DNA of 64,000 bases from contig OX123186.2 in assembly GCA_944739405.2 (NCBI GenBank), forward strand, positions 12,236,995-12,300,994. Direction: 5' to 3'. Below the pieces are notes generated by a model. The model was given only the letters and a program-made list of their open reading frames with translations, ran no database searches and was not told where the DNA came from. This document shows positions 31,904 through 44,106 of this stretch, piece after piece (the first letter of the stretch is position 1; each line of letters opens with the position of its first letter). The translations under genes were made by a program, and so were the position numbers. This DNA comes from Euclidia mi. Taxonomy: Eukaryota > Arthropoda > Insecta > Lepidoptera > Erebidae.

Positions 31904-32304
31904 AGTAGACACAAATACAGTTTATAAACAAAACTGATATCGATTGATTTCACTCTTAACCTACTAGTAGGCCTGCTTAAGATTTCTCTACATAACAAAG
32001 CTCCCGACAGATATAACGCTCCGATCCTGATATACATATTTGCCTCAATCGGTTTGTTATCTCAAATATACTCGTACTAGGGAATACAGCAAATACATTA
32101 TTCATTACATAGAATGCGCAGAAACCGATAAATTCTAAGACTATTGGATTATCCCCAACCTTATTTCCTTGCCTAGACGTTACACAAGTAAAAGTTACAA
32201 TAGTGAAAAAGCTCGCGACTTTTCTACATAATCTAGATCGATGACAGCTTTATAGCGGCAACGGGAAGTCTTGGATTTTGCTAGAGATTTGCCTGTTCAT
32301 GTTG
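31904..32304. other. No feature seen
   Basis: This is AT-rich sequence between two SINEs, with no gene or clear repeat. Confidence 0.35.
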
Positions 32305-32490
32305 CTTAGCGGTTTAAGCGGTCGCTTCGCTGTTTAGCACTGCACCGAGAGTCGTGGATTCAATTCCCACACGATAAAATACTTTGTGTGATCCACAAAA
32401 TGTTGTTTCGAGACTGGGTGCTTTTTGTGTTCGTTGATTAAATATTTGTAAAGTCTTTCATGACACGGGATTATTTACTAATACAGAGTA
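32305..32490 (+). repeat. tRNA-derived SINE (family T3)
   Basis: TTAGCGGTTTAAGCGGTCGC (A box), GTGGATTCAATTCCCACA (B box), ACTTTGTGTGATCCACAA and TTTCATGACACGGGATT follow in the family order. Confidence 0.7.
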
Positions 32491-35085
32491 AGTCCTTTAA
32501 AAGGTTTTTAAGGTTTCCTATTTGAAAAATGCATTCCTTTCTGCCAGCTAAATAGAGCTGCGAATTTCTTTTAAAATTTCACTATTTAAATTGCGCTACG
32601 TTTGAAACTTTGAATAGGATTTCGCTGTGCCCTAATTCTCATAAATATGAAGAATAATTTTTAATTAATTGTCTACTAAATTTTGAATACTCGTTTTGAA
32701 GCATTGTTAGAGGAGATATCTTTGATTATATCTTAAAGATGTCAATAAATGCAAACCCTCTTCGGAACTTAATTGAAATCGAAATATTTGCTACCAATAT
32801 TTGGGTCAATAATGATGTTATTTTACCGTCCAGTTTAATAACTTCATGGGACTTTGAATTCTCTTACATAATTTATATTGAATTTACTATTTATGTATCC
32901 AATCAAGAATATCTCGAAATAGAAATGGTAACAAGGCATATTGGAGATATTCTCAACGGGATTTGATGAGAAGGAAAATGTTTTATATAGCGTTGTAGGC
33001 GCAGTTTATATGCAGAGTTTGTTTACCATGTAAACTATGTAGGCCCAGTCGTCAGAAAATAACGTAGTTTGTTTTGGGCCTTGATATTTTGTTACTATTT
33101 ATATTATTTTATAGCTCTAAGTGACATGACAGCGAGACATTAAGTTGAAACATGATCTACAACTTTACATTACGTCAATGTGTATAAATCTCTGCCGTTA
33201 TTGAGTGACAGGCAAAGCACAGTCAAAACTAGTGGGGGCATGAAGCTAAACAAGAAATAAATGTTTCTCGAGGAGTATAGAAGAGTACTTAGTAGATTTT
33301 TGATACTCCCTTTAAAGGGACAAATGCCAAGCGGGTGGAGCCGCGGTCAAGAATTTACTAACAGACAATAAAGAACATCGTTACACCTGCACTGAAGAGG
33401 TAAGAACACCTTGTTAAAATACTAAAATAAATTGACGCAAAATACTCTAGTAATTATAATAACAACAGCTTTAAACAATTGTTTTCGACCCCATTTCTAG
33501 TTAAAGGCTAAAAGGTGCTTTAAAAGATCGTTTTTTTGTTCCGCTCTAGAACTCGTCCAAAGAACAATGCCCATTTCTGGACCAGTTTGGAACTCATGAA
33601 GAGCACAATAAAGTTTCAATTAGTTGTTGAATAATCCTTTTTATTTATAACTTAATTTATAGACATTACTAAAGGTGTGCCGAGAAACTTATTCAATAAA
33701 TAGGTTTAAAAAGATGTGTTAACGTCTAAATAGCCAACACGTAATAGATCAGAAATTGCCAGTAAAGAAATCATAATATTAAATCTATTATCACTTCTTC
33801 TTTATCGATTTTACGTTTTCTCTACTCAAAATGATTTGAGTTAATAGCAAATCTCTACTTGGTCCTTAAACATTTAAAATGTATGTATTTTTAAGGTATA
33901 TATGCGATTACGAATAAGTTCGATTTTGAACCTAATATGTAGATAACCTATGTCCGAAATCCATATCGATTAATCAATATCATTTAAAACTGTAAAATGG
34001 CAACACTTTTTTGACTCTTAAGTAAATGTCAATAATGTCATATTCAGTTTATGTTGTTTGTTACTTATTTGTTTTGCTCGTGCACATTGTGAATGCTTTT
34101 TATGTTTTTGGATCTTTTACGACTTCTGGCTTTTTCTTTCGGATTTCTACCCTAACCAAATGATTAACTCATTCCTTTCTACGCAAAACTACGAAACACT
34201 TTAACTATCCTAATAAAAGTGGGTACACCTAATGTTTTGTGAGCATATAAAAGTACTTCTTGTAATAAATCTATGAATGTGATGGACCTGTAATCAATCT
34301 CAAAATTCTAGTTTAACACTCTTTAATCGAATGCAATAACAAGTACTACGATTTTTGACTGTCCACATCTGGGCCGGCGTCTCTAAGAAAAATGGGCATT
34401 GTTCTTTCAATAGTTACGGAACCTTTCTGAAACTTCATAGCATCAAAGTACAAACTTTTAATATTTTCTTCACAACTGCAAGTGTTGGCTTGTTGTAAGT
34501 TTAATGCACACTAAATCGTGTTAGATGCTTGTATAAATATGACGTACAACACTCGTGCGAAACTTTGGAAAGGATTTTCTAATAATATTTGTTAAGAAAC
34601 TTTGATGTATAGTAGATAAACCGTGCTGAATATGTGGTTTAGTAGCCCATCAAATTAATTTTTAATTGATTTGACTGCTCAATATCGTATTTTCCAAAGT
34701 AATATTAATAACAACTACTGTTTTCTGCTGAATGCTGAATATTAATATCAAATATGCAACGCAACCGTCTTTTTCTTCCAATCATCTCGGAACGCAATTA
34801 CTTTTCGAAAATATAGGTACATTTTACATTGTTAACATTCACTTTTAAAGGTGCTAAAACTACGTGAGGAAACCTACATCTGTAATGATATCAGCCGATA
34901 GACGTACAGTACGTACTCTACTTACCGGCCATAGACCTTCTCCAAGGCTCCCACACAGACCGATCTTGAGCCACCCACATCTGTAATATTATTTCATAAT
35001 TAATAAATATTAAAACTTTTTATAGTAAGAAGAAGCTAGTACTTTTCCACTGTTAGCAGCTGTGGAAAAGCTTATAAATGACTGA
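32491..35085. other. Anonymous AT-rich sequence; one Helitron-like scrap
   Basis: No coding frame with a recognisable domain. 33325-33352 (AGCGGGTGGAGCCGCGGTC) resembles the GC-rich 3' end of a lepidopteran Helitron. Nothing else is recognised. Confidence 0.45.
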
Positions 35086-35275
35086 CGGCACGGTGGGCGT
35101 AGTGGATTAAGCAGCCGCCTCACCGCTTGACACTGTGCCGAAGTGTTGTGGGTTCGTTCCCCACACGAGACAACACTTTGTGTGATTCATAAATAGTTGT
35201 ATGTCTCTAAAGTTCCTCGCGACACAGGATTTAGTCCTAATGCGGGAGTTGTCTTTTATAAAAAATAAAAAAAAG
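35086..35275 (+). repeat. tRNA-derived SINE (family T3)
   Basis: GGGCGTAGTGGATTAAGCAG (A box), GTGGGTTCGTTCCCCACA (B box), ACTTTGTGTGATTCATAA, CGCGACACAGGATTTAGTCC and an A-rich end. Confidence 0.8.
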
Positions 35276-35931
35276 GCTAGTACTATTATTAAAAACTTTA
35301 AAATGCTCCATGCTCCATCTTTGGCCGTATCATCGCTTAACATCAGACCACATCGAAGGTTGAACCACGTTTTACAAAAATATGTTTTTTAATTTTTCCC
35401 TCAATGAGGTAACAAGCGAGCTTGCCCATGATTGTATCTACAAGCGATAGCAAAAAATACTCATTAAAATATAATCCTTATTGTTATATCATACAGACAT
35501 ACCCGGGTGCGGTAGTCAGTAATTAAATCAATTATATGGGTCACGTGATAACGCTTCTGCTGTGGTGCGGCAATTTTGTTCACCGTTTAATTATTAGTCT
35601 TATTATGTTATTCGTAGGGTTTCTTATGTGATTTTAGCGCCCGGCATTGCTGGGCTTCTAGGGCTATCAGGCGGGTAGATTTCTTGCCCTTTCGTGCAAG
35701 AAATTATTAGTCTTCATGGAGGATTCTGTATGAGCAAATGTTACTGAGATTGAATGTAAAAAAGGATGGACTCCTGCCGAGAAATCTTCAAATTACAATA
35801 ACTGTACTATGAAATACATGAGAGTGTCCAAGGATTGTTAATTGCAAGTTTGGCGTTGTATTTTTTGCACGTTGGTACTATAAGACAGAACAGGTTTGGA
35901 TTGAATTTGTGCTTAGAGAACAATTATGGCT

Positions 35932-35932
<1 letters not shown>
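35276..35932. other. No feature seen
   Basis: This is AT-rich sequence with no gene or clear repeat. Confidence 0.4.
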
Positions 35933-35975
<43 letters not shown>

Positions 35976-36000
35976 ACACACACACACACACATACACACA

Positions 36001-36096
<96 letters not shown>
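35933..36096. repeat. (CA)n microsatellite
   Basis: About 150 bases of CA repeats, with a few TA and AACA interruptions, end in a short (TA)n run. The repetitive frames here are not genes. Confidence 0.97.
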
Positions 36097-36689
36097 GTTT
36101 TGGCTGTGCATTGTCAGCCAGTTAGTAACGCAAGAATTTCATATGTATATACAGGAGAAGATAATTATGCACTTATGCACATTGTACAATAGACAAATTA
36201 TTCTTCAAAAGAGATAGTCATTAATAAAATGTCAATACTCACAAAAGATACTGACATAGAATCTTTATGAAACACATAAATATAAAGTCTACACTGTCGT
36301 AAACTGTAAATTGCTAATCGTTACCCTAAATTATAGATTTTACTGCGTAGCGAGACATTTACCTATCTTTATATTTAACTAGCTGACACGGGAAAGAAGA
36401 TAATTTGCTTGAATCTACCAAAGCCGATATTTTGGGGCTCATAAATAATATAATCAGAAACAATATGGATGTTGATATTGGTATCGGTCTTGTAGCTAAT
36501 AGTGTTACCTATGTGAAAAACTGGGAGACAGAATATGTAATGCTATTTTGTTTTGGTAATTTGACCTTTGATTTGAGATGTATTCAAGTTACATTTACGG
36601 TACTTTGACGTACGCATGTCAATACGGGCTCCAGTCGTGTAATTCTTTGACAAATAGCGCTCGTAGGGTGACTTTTATTAACATTCGTA
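36097..36689. other. No feature seen
   Basis: There is no recognisable gene or repeat. GCTGACACGGGAAAG near 36380 could be a Helitron scrap. Confidence 0.4.
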
Positions 36690-37170
36690 ATAGGTTGGCA
36701 AAGTTAAGCAACGCTTGCGCAGTTTTTGGATGTGATGGGTGACTACGTGTGGCATTTACATCAGAGCGCTACCATGTTATTAAGGCACGTAAAACTAGGC
36801 CTAATTCTCGTATATTATATGACATTGAAATTATATTTTGAACGAAATGAGATTATATTTTGAATTGACTGAGAATCGGTACTCTGCTAACCTAGTGACA
36901 TTATCGTATAATTTGAAATATACAGTTCGTCGTTGACACATATTTTGACACTTGTTTCAATTTACGATCTCATTACAATTTCATTCAAATATCAGTTAAT
37001 TTACGAGAATACCATTTGTGTGGTAGGTATGACGCTGACATTATATCGAAACTGTATTTTGAACTAATTTATTTAGGAGAATTGGGCCCCTCGATTCTTG
37101 TCTCAGTACAAGAATCGATATGCTATGTCGGAGGTCTTTGGGCGGTCTGATAACTCCGACACCAGTGCTG
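36690..37170 (+). repeat. 5S-rRNA-derived SINE split by a MITE
   Basis: The head 36690-36797 has GGCAAAGTTAAGCAACGC, ATGGGTGACTACGTGTGGC and GAGCGCTACCATG. The remainder resumes at about 37091 with TCGATTCTTGTCTCAG, GCTATGTCGGAGGTC and GGGCGGTCTGATAACTCC. The MITE at 36798-37090 lies between, replacing or displacing about a dozen SINE bases. Confidence 0.75.
36798..37090. mobile_element. MITE with GGCC...GGCCCC ends (same family as 19939-20074)
   Basis: The left end GGCCTAATTCTCG and the right end GAGAATTGGGCCCC are inverted repeats. TATATGACATTGAAATTATA and CATTATCGTATAATTTGAA are shared with the shorter element. The extra length includes a second inverted-looking block (about 36930-37020). 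Confidence 0.75.
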
Positions 37171-37984
37171 GCCGTCATTTATACCAAAATAATAATATTA
37201 AGAAGTGATGAAATAGTTACCAGCCCACCGTAATGGTTGCCGTTCCTTCTTTATACTGAGTTTGGTATATCAATTCTGATTATCATCTTAATAGTTGTAT
37301 TTGATGATCCTACCTGAACCTGCAAAATTTGTTTCCTAACTTTCCTATAGAGCACATAATTTTTCCTCGAGCTGCTTTGAAATGATGGAATACTTAAGCT
37401 TCTTTTACATTGTCGGTTTGTATTTTAAAACTTTTATATATATTGCTTCAGCAGACAACGATTTCGAATCAGCAATGATGAAACTGTCAGTCAAACTGCA
37501 CATGTAATTTAACTGACGACTTGCGACACATAGTATATTAAACAGTAAAGATTTATCCTTTTTTTGTTCGATATATGCATATGTGGATATGTGTAATTCA
37601 TTTATAAAATATAATTGTTCAAATTACTCATGTTAATAGAACAAGACACGAACAGTAAAGCCATAAATTTTTATTTTACGGATAAAGGATAAAAAACATT
37701 GAGGTCTGAATTAATATTTGGTGCAATGAAGATATTTAAATGACGGAATTGGTTTCAGAGTAGAAGCGAGGTTACACTTATACCGATGCGCCTTACGCAG
37801 ACAGTTTAATAATATGAAGTTCAGGAACTAAAATATTGTTTAGGCTATATAGGTAATTATGTATAACGCTTAGTATAATAGCCCATTGCGTCTAGCTAAT
37901 GGATATTGAATATTCACTCCTGGATTCAGATTTAGTCGAACACACTCGACCATAACTATGATTGTAGGTTTAAGTGTCCTACAC
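37171..37984. other. No gene seen
   Basis: This is anonymous sequence with no recognisable coding frame or repeat. Confidence 0.4.
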
Positions 37985-38300
37985 TACTGCCTCTGTGATC
38001 CTGCGGTAGTGTAAGCGACTGCGGATCATGAGGTCTCGGGTTCGATTCCCGGGTCGAACAAAAAGTGATATTGGGTTTTTCTGTTAGGACTTATCAAATA
38101 GAAGTTCGGAGTCAGGGAGTTGGCGGTATCACACCCCCGTGCCTCGGTAAGCGCGTTAAGCCGTTGGTACTGAGCCAAATCTCTATCCGGTCGTGTCGCA
38201 TGTGGCGTCCCATCAGATTAAGAGAGTGAGGGAACAGAGAGTGCACTTGTGTACGCGCACACACTTGTGCACTATAATATGTCCCGCGCAGATGGCAAGT
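37985..38300 (+). repeat. tRNA-derived SINE (family T2)
   Basis: TGATCCTGCGGTAGTGTAAG (A box region) and CGGGTTCGATTCCCGGG (B box) are followed by TATTGGGTTTTTCTG, TGCCTCGGTAAGCGCGTTAA and CACACTTGTGCACTATAATA. A partial relative is at 14290-14560. Confidence 0.78.
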
Positions 38301-38423
38301 CTCATATATAGACAAGCCGCCGTGGCCGAAATCGGTCAGGAGGAAATTATTATTATTATAACATTATAAGTGTTAAACATTTTTCATCAAATATAATTAT
38401 GTACATCTGTATAAATTATATTA

Positions 38424-38658
38424 TGTCCGTGTGGTGACGGATTAAGAATACGGAATGTTACCACCCCATATCATCCCATGGGTGTCGTAAAAGCCGACAG
38501 AGGGAGTATATTATGCAGAGGAACAGCACTGCAAGAGAAGGCAAACTTGATACAAACCCTATACCAACCCGTTTGGCCAGCGTGGTATAGTAGGCCAATT
38601 CCTCCTTTTAAAGGAGAGGCCTAGTCCAGCAGTGGACTGATAAAGGCTGATGATGATG
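38424..38658 (+). repeat. RTE-type 3' tail repeat (family B)
   Basis: It starts GTCCGTGTGGTGACGG, includes ATGGGTGTCGTAAAAGCCGA and CCCGTTTGGCCAGCGTGG, and ends CCTAGTCCAGCAGTGGACTG followed by AAAGGCTGATGATGATG. A near-identical copy is at 48587-48822. Confidence 0.75.
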
Positions 38659-38899
38659 TATAAAATTGCTCATATGTACTGACATGTCATGGCAAAGTCC
38701 ACTACTGATGCCAGAAATATGAATGTTGGACAGCGTGTGACGCAAGCACCCACTAAGGAACGATTTTCTAATATGCCACACTTAAGAGGGAAAAATAAAG
38801 ATAAAAATTTAGGGCAGGTAAAAACATGGACGACTGCTTGTTTTAATAATTTTATACTTTCAAAATCTTAGCAGGGGTAACATATTAGGGTCGCCACAT

Positions 38900-39310
38900 A
38901 TCTGACGGAAGATGCATCGCGTATCATCCGTCGCGTAACGCCAAAACAGCCAAATATTTGATAAATCATTCAACCTTTCACACCTAACCGATGATGCGTT
39001 AGTGCGTCGAGCGTACAGCGTCTGTTCCGTTTCCGTCAACGTATCGTCGGTCGACGTCGCGCGCACCACGCACCACGTGTATTTTGACTGACGCGTTGGG
39101 CGACGTTTAAAAATTAAATGTCATACAAAGCAACCGCACTGTAGTTGCCGAAAGCAGAAACTGACTAGACGCGTAATGTAGCAGGTCTTATTTGACGGAA
39201 TAGACGCAACCGATGCAGATACGCTCCACGTATTTTCCGTCAGATATGTACCGACCCATCTAACGGAATAGACGCGACCGATGATACGCTCGACGCATCT
39301 TCCGTCAGAT
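38900..39310. mobile_element. CpG-rich MITE with 36-38 bp inverted ends
   Basis: 38900-38935 (ATCTGACGGAAGATGCATCG onward) and 39273-39310 (ending CGCATCTTCCGTCAGAT) are inverted repeats with two substitutions and one 2-base gap. The right half is made of two tandem units of about 69 bases (about 39192-39259 and 39261-39326), each with GACGGAATAGACGC-like and TTCCGTCAGAT blocks. There is no coding capacity. I do not recognise the superfamily. Confidence 0.65.
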
Positions 39311-39326
39311 TTGTTCCAACGCTTAC

Positions 39327-40868
39327 GGTACCGTATTCTCCGAAGAAAAACGCGACTCAACAAAATATCAGAAAATAAAATATTCCTTAGATAATCTTGT
39401 AGATATTATGTTTACATAATTATCTGCATTGATCGATAACGTATATCCAACGTAATATGGAAAAATACAGAGCTCCCGAAGGGCTTGCTAAGCCACAGGC
39501 TAAAGGGGCTTCTACATAAATCGATCTAAGCAAGGAACAGCTGTACTGTGTAGCTGCTATATTTACTTATCTTGGGCGGAACAGATTAAGATTCATTGAG
39601 TGTAGTAAGACTTAAAGGTAAGTTGGTATTATGTGGAGTAGAATACTATCTGAATGATGTTTTATTGTTACTTTGGTGTAAGGATTAATGTTGCACAAGT
39701 GATTAGTAAGTTGACGTTAGTTTGACTTTACAGCAATGACAATGACAGGGAATATTAGACATATTGCCTGAAAGATAGATTAACCTTTTGTTTGTAATAG
39801 TTTAAGCCGAATGTAAGAAATGAGGCAATGTTTTTATTTATTACTGATCATAATTATGCAGATTTTATCTTTGATTCAGGCTGCCATATAGTTCCGCCAA
39901 ATTTCATCAGTCTGTGCTTGAACTCAGAGATTAGTTACAGGTAATCAATATTTGTTAAGCTATATCTAATCTATTATCTTTATTTTTCCATCTGTTATTG
40001 TAACAAATCTTACAAAGCTGTATTCTTTTGCGCCTTGCGACAACATACCCAGGCTTCAAAATACTGTGAATACCAATCGGATATAGAATCCATTTTAGTA
40101 TAAATAACTTCCAGAAAAAAGCACTGTGCTCGCATACAGAAAATCCATCGTGTTATTTTCTCTACTCCTATGGGAAGCTGATATGTATATATTCTAGTAT
40201 AACTCAATCCATAAAACGCACCTCAGATTCAAGATACCTGTACACAAACGGTAATTCGTATTCGTTGAAACAAAATTAGCCAATAGTTACCTACGCCATA
40301 ATATACAATACATTCATTTACCTTTTGGCATTTATAAGATAGCGTATTTTGTATAACGTAATTCGTACACTTGCTATTATTTACCGCTCCACTGAGAATA
40401 CTGGTAATATTTAGAAGAATAACTAGTTTTGTATACTGATCGGGCAGAAAAAATAATGTTTTCAAATTTGGTTAAGGTGGGTAGGTATGTTGAGGACACT
40501 AAGAGTTGGAACGACTACTTTTTGTGACGTATTCAAATTGGGATAAGTAAAAAAAATGTAAAAGTTGCCCAAATAATTTCGCTAAAAAAGTCAATATTAA
40601 AGAGTCATAAAGGTAAAATCTCACTTGGAAACCACGTTACCTCGAGCTATCAAACAGCAAAGACTAAAGCAGATACAAGAATTTTCAGTTTCAGAATGGA
40701 AACTCATGTAAATGACATCTTACACGCAAGAGCAGTATAATTCATGGGGGAAGGATGTCTTTAGTAAAGCAACTGGTGCCTTAGTGAGTAAGTATCTCCA
40801 TTTGAACCTGTGGTTGCAGCTTTGTTGCAAAGCGGACACTAGGTACCTACCTTCATACACTGCTATAT
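39327..40868. other. Anonymous AT-rich sequence, no gene seen
   Basis: No coding frame with a recognisable domain and no clear repeat was identified. Confidence 0.45.
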
Positions 40869-40908
40869 AGCTTATATGCGCGCACTAACTGGTGCGTGCA
40901 TATAAGCT
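40869..40908. repeat. 17-bp stem hairpin
   Basis: AGCTTATATGCGCGCAC (40869-40885) pairs with GTGCGTGCATATAAGCT (40892-40908) with one G-T position and a 6-base loop. Confidence 0.8.
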
Positions 40909-41046
40909 CTGATAGCCGAGTTAGATGCGCACTTATACGAGAAAGAAGAAAAACTAAATGAAAGCTTAGAACATACATTGGAAAAACAAACTTTTTAAAC
41001 TCTTACTCTTACGAGAAGGCAAAATTCTCTTCTACTAAAAAATATA

Positions 41047-41280
41047 CTGCCTCCATGGTCTAGTGGATAGCGTATGCGACTACTGATCGGAGGTCCCGAA
41101 ATGTGTTACTGGGTTTATCCGAATTCTCACTAGCAGCACGGAGTCTGTTGATGTGCCCGATAACGGCAACAGGCTCGCCCCCTATTACGTGGGTTCTAAA
41201 AATTCATGGCGAAATGTGGGTGTAATATTACGCCTCTGCCTATCCCTTCGGGGATATAGGCGTGAGACTATAACATAACT
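41047..41280 (+). repeat. tRNA-derived SINE (family T1), B box deleted
   Basis: CTGCCTCCATGGTCTAGTGG (A box) is followed by GATCGGAGGTCCCG. The sequence then jumps to GTGTTACTGGGTTTATCC, missing the B box. The body GCACGGAGTC, GGCGAAATGTGGGTGTAATA and CCCTTCGGGGATATAGG matches 31616-31903. Confidence 0.75.
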
Positions 41281-43280
41281 AATAAATACAGGCGACGACT
41301 GGAGAATCTCCTCCATGTACTCGTAGGTAAAAAAATGTTTAGTAATATGACCATCACACTATTAAAATAATGCCTACACACCCGCTGCCAAAATTATAAT
41401 GACATTAAAAATCTGCATAGCCCTCGGGAATACGGTACGGATGTATCTACTGGAAACATATTCTAGCAAGAAATGAGTGCACTTTTACCTACTACGTAAA
41501 TTTACACTCGTATTCTCGCAAGAAATAAGTGCACCTTTAATAGAACCGTTTGATATATCTTACGTAATCGCCTGCTTCGCGTCTCACGTATCACGGTTCA
41601 AATGAGTTCGAGCAACAGGGGAGCGTGCATACATACTTCTTAAAGGTTGTGCTTTATGGAAACTATCGAACTTTATAGTTAAGTAGCTATCGCAAGTTGA
41701 TAATTAAACGCGTTTCATATTTCTTATAAGTTGTAGGGCAGCATATTTTGTGACTAGTAATAATATAATTATAGGTAAGCATGAAAATTTAAGGGTTATC
41801 TTAGTGGTCCGTGATTTGAAAGTGCTTGATTGCAATTACTTGCTCTGAGAATTAGCTTAAAAAAATTTAATTTATACAGATATTACAAAGCTTGGTTTGA
41901 TTTGGTATGAGATTTCTTTTGGTTGCAAGCGCTAATCTTAAGAACTGCTAGTAAGAATTAAAAAAAAGCTGTGATGGATAGTCAATTTATAGGAGGAAAG
42001 CGTTAAGTTATATAAAATCACGCCGGTGCTGGGTCATGGGCATAACGTGCTTGTAACCTGGGAACAGCTACTTTGTGATAAAGTTCATGTTTGGATCAAA
42101 GTGTTCGTGAATGGACAAGTTCAACTGTAATTGAAGTTCATTGTCATTAAAATTGTTTTCAGAAGACGGGTCTACCAAACTCGGTCGGACACATCTAACA
42201 GCAAGCTTAAGGTGGACTTATTATTACAAACACAAACAAGTAAACAAATACTCACTTTACATATTAACAATCCTTCAGATAGCTCCAGACGAGGCACAGG
42301 TAAAACATCGAGTGCGCAATAAGGGTCTGTGCACACAACCCTTACGCGTAATGGACTTCAATAATGAATACGTTGACGGTTTAATATATGGCGTAAGGAT
42401 ACGTCGATAGTGATTGATGACTTTTTAAATGGGGTATTAAAAAGCTAGCAAATATAAGAATATTTATTTTCAAATACCTAATTACTCTATATAGACCCGT
42501 ATTATAAATATAACAATGGTTATTACAATCTGGTCTTAATTTAGATTTTGATGAGTAACCAATATAGATTTCACGTTGAAATTGAAACTTTTAGGTTGAG
42601 TCAACACTCAGAAAAAGTAAAGAACGACCGATATTGAATAATGCATTCTTTATCACAAAAGAAAGCAATAAAAAAGAGCTCCAGCAAAGAAGGGCTCCGA
42701 AAGCCTTCTTTTCTTTTAGCTATTAAAGCTGCTTTGTATCTTCTTTTTATGCTAATGATCAAATAGGACAACTGAAAACCCCATACTCTTAGAGTTTCCG
42801 TCTCAACAAGTAATGATTACTGCTTTCGTGGGAGCAACGTAATAGAGATTATTATAGAAACATAGGATATCACTACCTACTTACATGCAACCAAATCCAA
42901 TACCAAATTAGTTAAACTAGAGCCATTTGTATATAAAAACATTACTTAATGAGCCGTTTTCTGACTGCGTGGAAAACGCTAACTTCAAGTCAAGTTTCCT
43001 TACTTTTTGACGTATTTAAATTATTTCAACACATCAAGAGCATACCCGCGTTAATTCCCGTTTCATGTTATAATCGGGATCGCGTGACGGCTCATATTTC
43101 TTAACCTTGTTTGCGTACAATAGTACGTGATTTACGTTAAGGGGTAACAATAAAAGGAGTTTTTAATGGACCAACTTTTGCCTTGCCACATGAAATATTA
43201 TGGGAAAATTATTTAAATCAAAGATTTTCTGTATTATATAGACACTTATTTTCTACCATAGGTTTCACTGCATCAGAAGG
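41281..43280. other. Anonymous AT-rich sequence, no gene seen
   Basis: No recognisable gene. Short frames near 42131-42410 lack known domains. At 43183-43280 an open frame runs into the LINE fragment but encodes nothing LINE-like. Confidence 0.45.
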
Positions 43281-44106
43281 TGTTACATCACTTATTTTTA
43301 AACTAAGACGACAACAATCAAATAATGACGATGTAAATAACGCTCTCTCTAAAGTAGTTCAATGGTTTACAGCTAACAATTTACTGTTAAATGAAAGAAA
43401 AACAAAATGTATACGATTTTCAAGACCGAATGTAAAACAAGTTAAACCTAACATATGTTTGAATGGAGAAGAGTTGGATCTTATAGATAACACCGTATTC
43501 TTAGGCATAACCTTAGATTCTAAGCTACAGTGGGGCCCACATATAGGTCAGTTGTCGAATAGACTTAGCTCTGCAGCATACGCGGTTTACAAAATTCGTC
43601 AGCTAACTGACATAGATACGGCCAGATTAGTATATTTTAGTTATTTCCACAGCATAATGTCATATGGCATTTTATTATGGGGCAACGCAGCTGACATTCA
43701 AACTGTGTTTGTAATGCAGAAGCGGGCTATTCGTGCAATCTACAGTCTTGGTTCAAGGCATTCACTGAGGGAAAAATTTAAAGAAATCAAGATAATGACT
43801 GTCGCATCTCAATACATTTATGAGAACTTGTTATATGTCAGGAAAAATATAAATATGTTTTCTAAATTCAGCGACATTCATAATTTAAACACACGAAATA
43901 AAAACAAACTTGTTCTACCTTCAACTAGACTACAAAAAATAAGTAACTCATACAAGTGTCAAAGCATACGTTTTTACAACAAAATTCCAGGCAATATTCA
44001 GGAACTAAGTATTAATAAATTCAAAGCATTTATTAAACAGTGCTTGTGTTCAAAAGCTTATTACACAGTTAAAGATTATTTAGCAGACAAAAATGCCTGG
44101 AATTGA
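43281..44106 (+). pseudogene. Reverse transcriptase C-terminal fragment (non-LTR)
   Basis: VTSLIFKLRRQQSNNDDV aligns with the residues that normally follow YADD in jockey/CR1-type RTs. WFTANNLLLNERKTKCIRFS, DNTVFLGITLDSKLQWGPHI, MSYGILLWGNAADIQTVFVM and QKRAIRAIYSLG follow, then a normal stop. The YADD itself and everything upstream are missing, so the copy is inactive although the remaining frame is open. The 33 codons before 43281 are flanking sequence. Confidence 0.8.

Noticed and set aside
35835..36217. Frames encoding His-Thr or Cys-Val repeats
   Set aside because: They are translations of the (CA)n microsatellite.
42131..42410. Two overlapping small frames that might be host exons
   Set aside because: No recognisable domain, no convincing paired splice sites, and AT-rich codon content.
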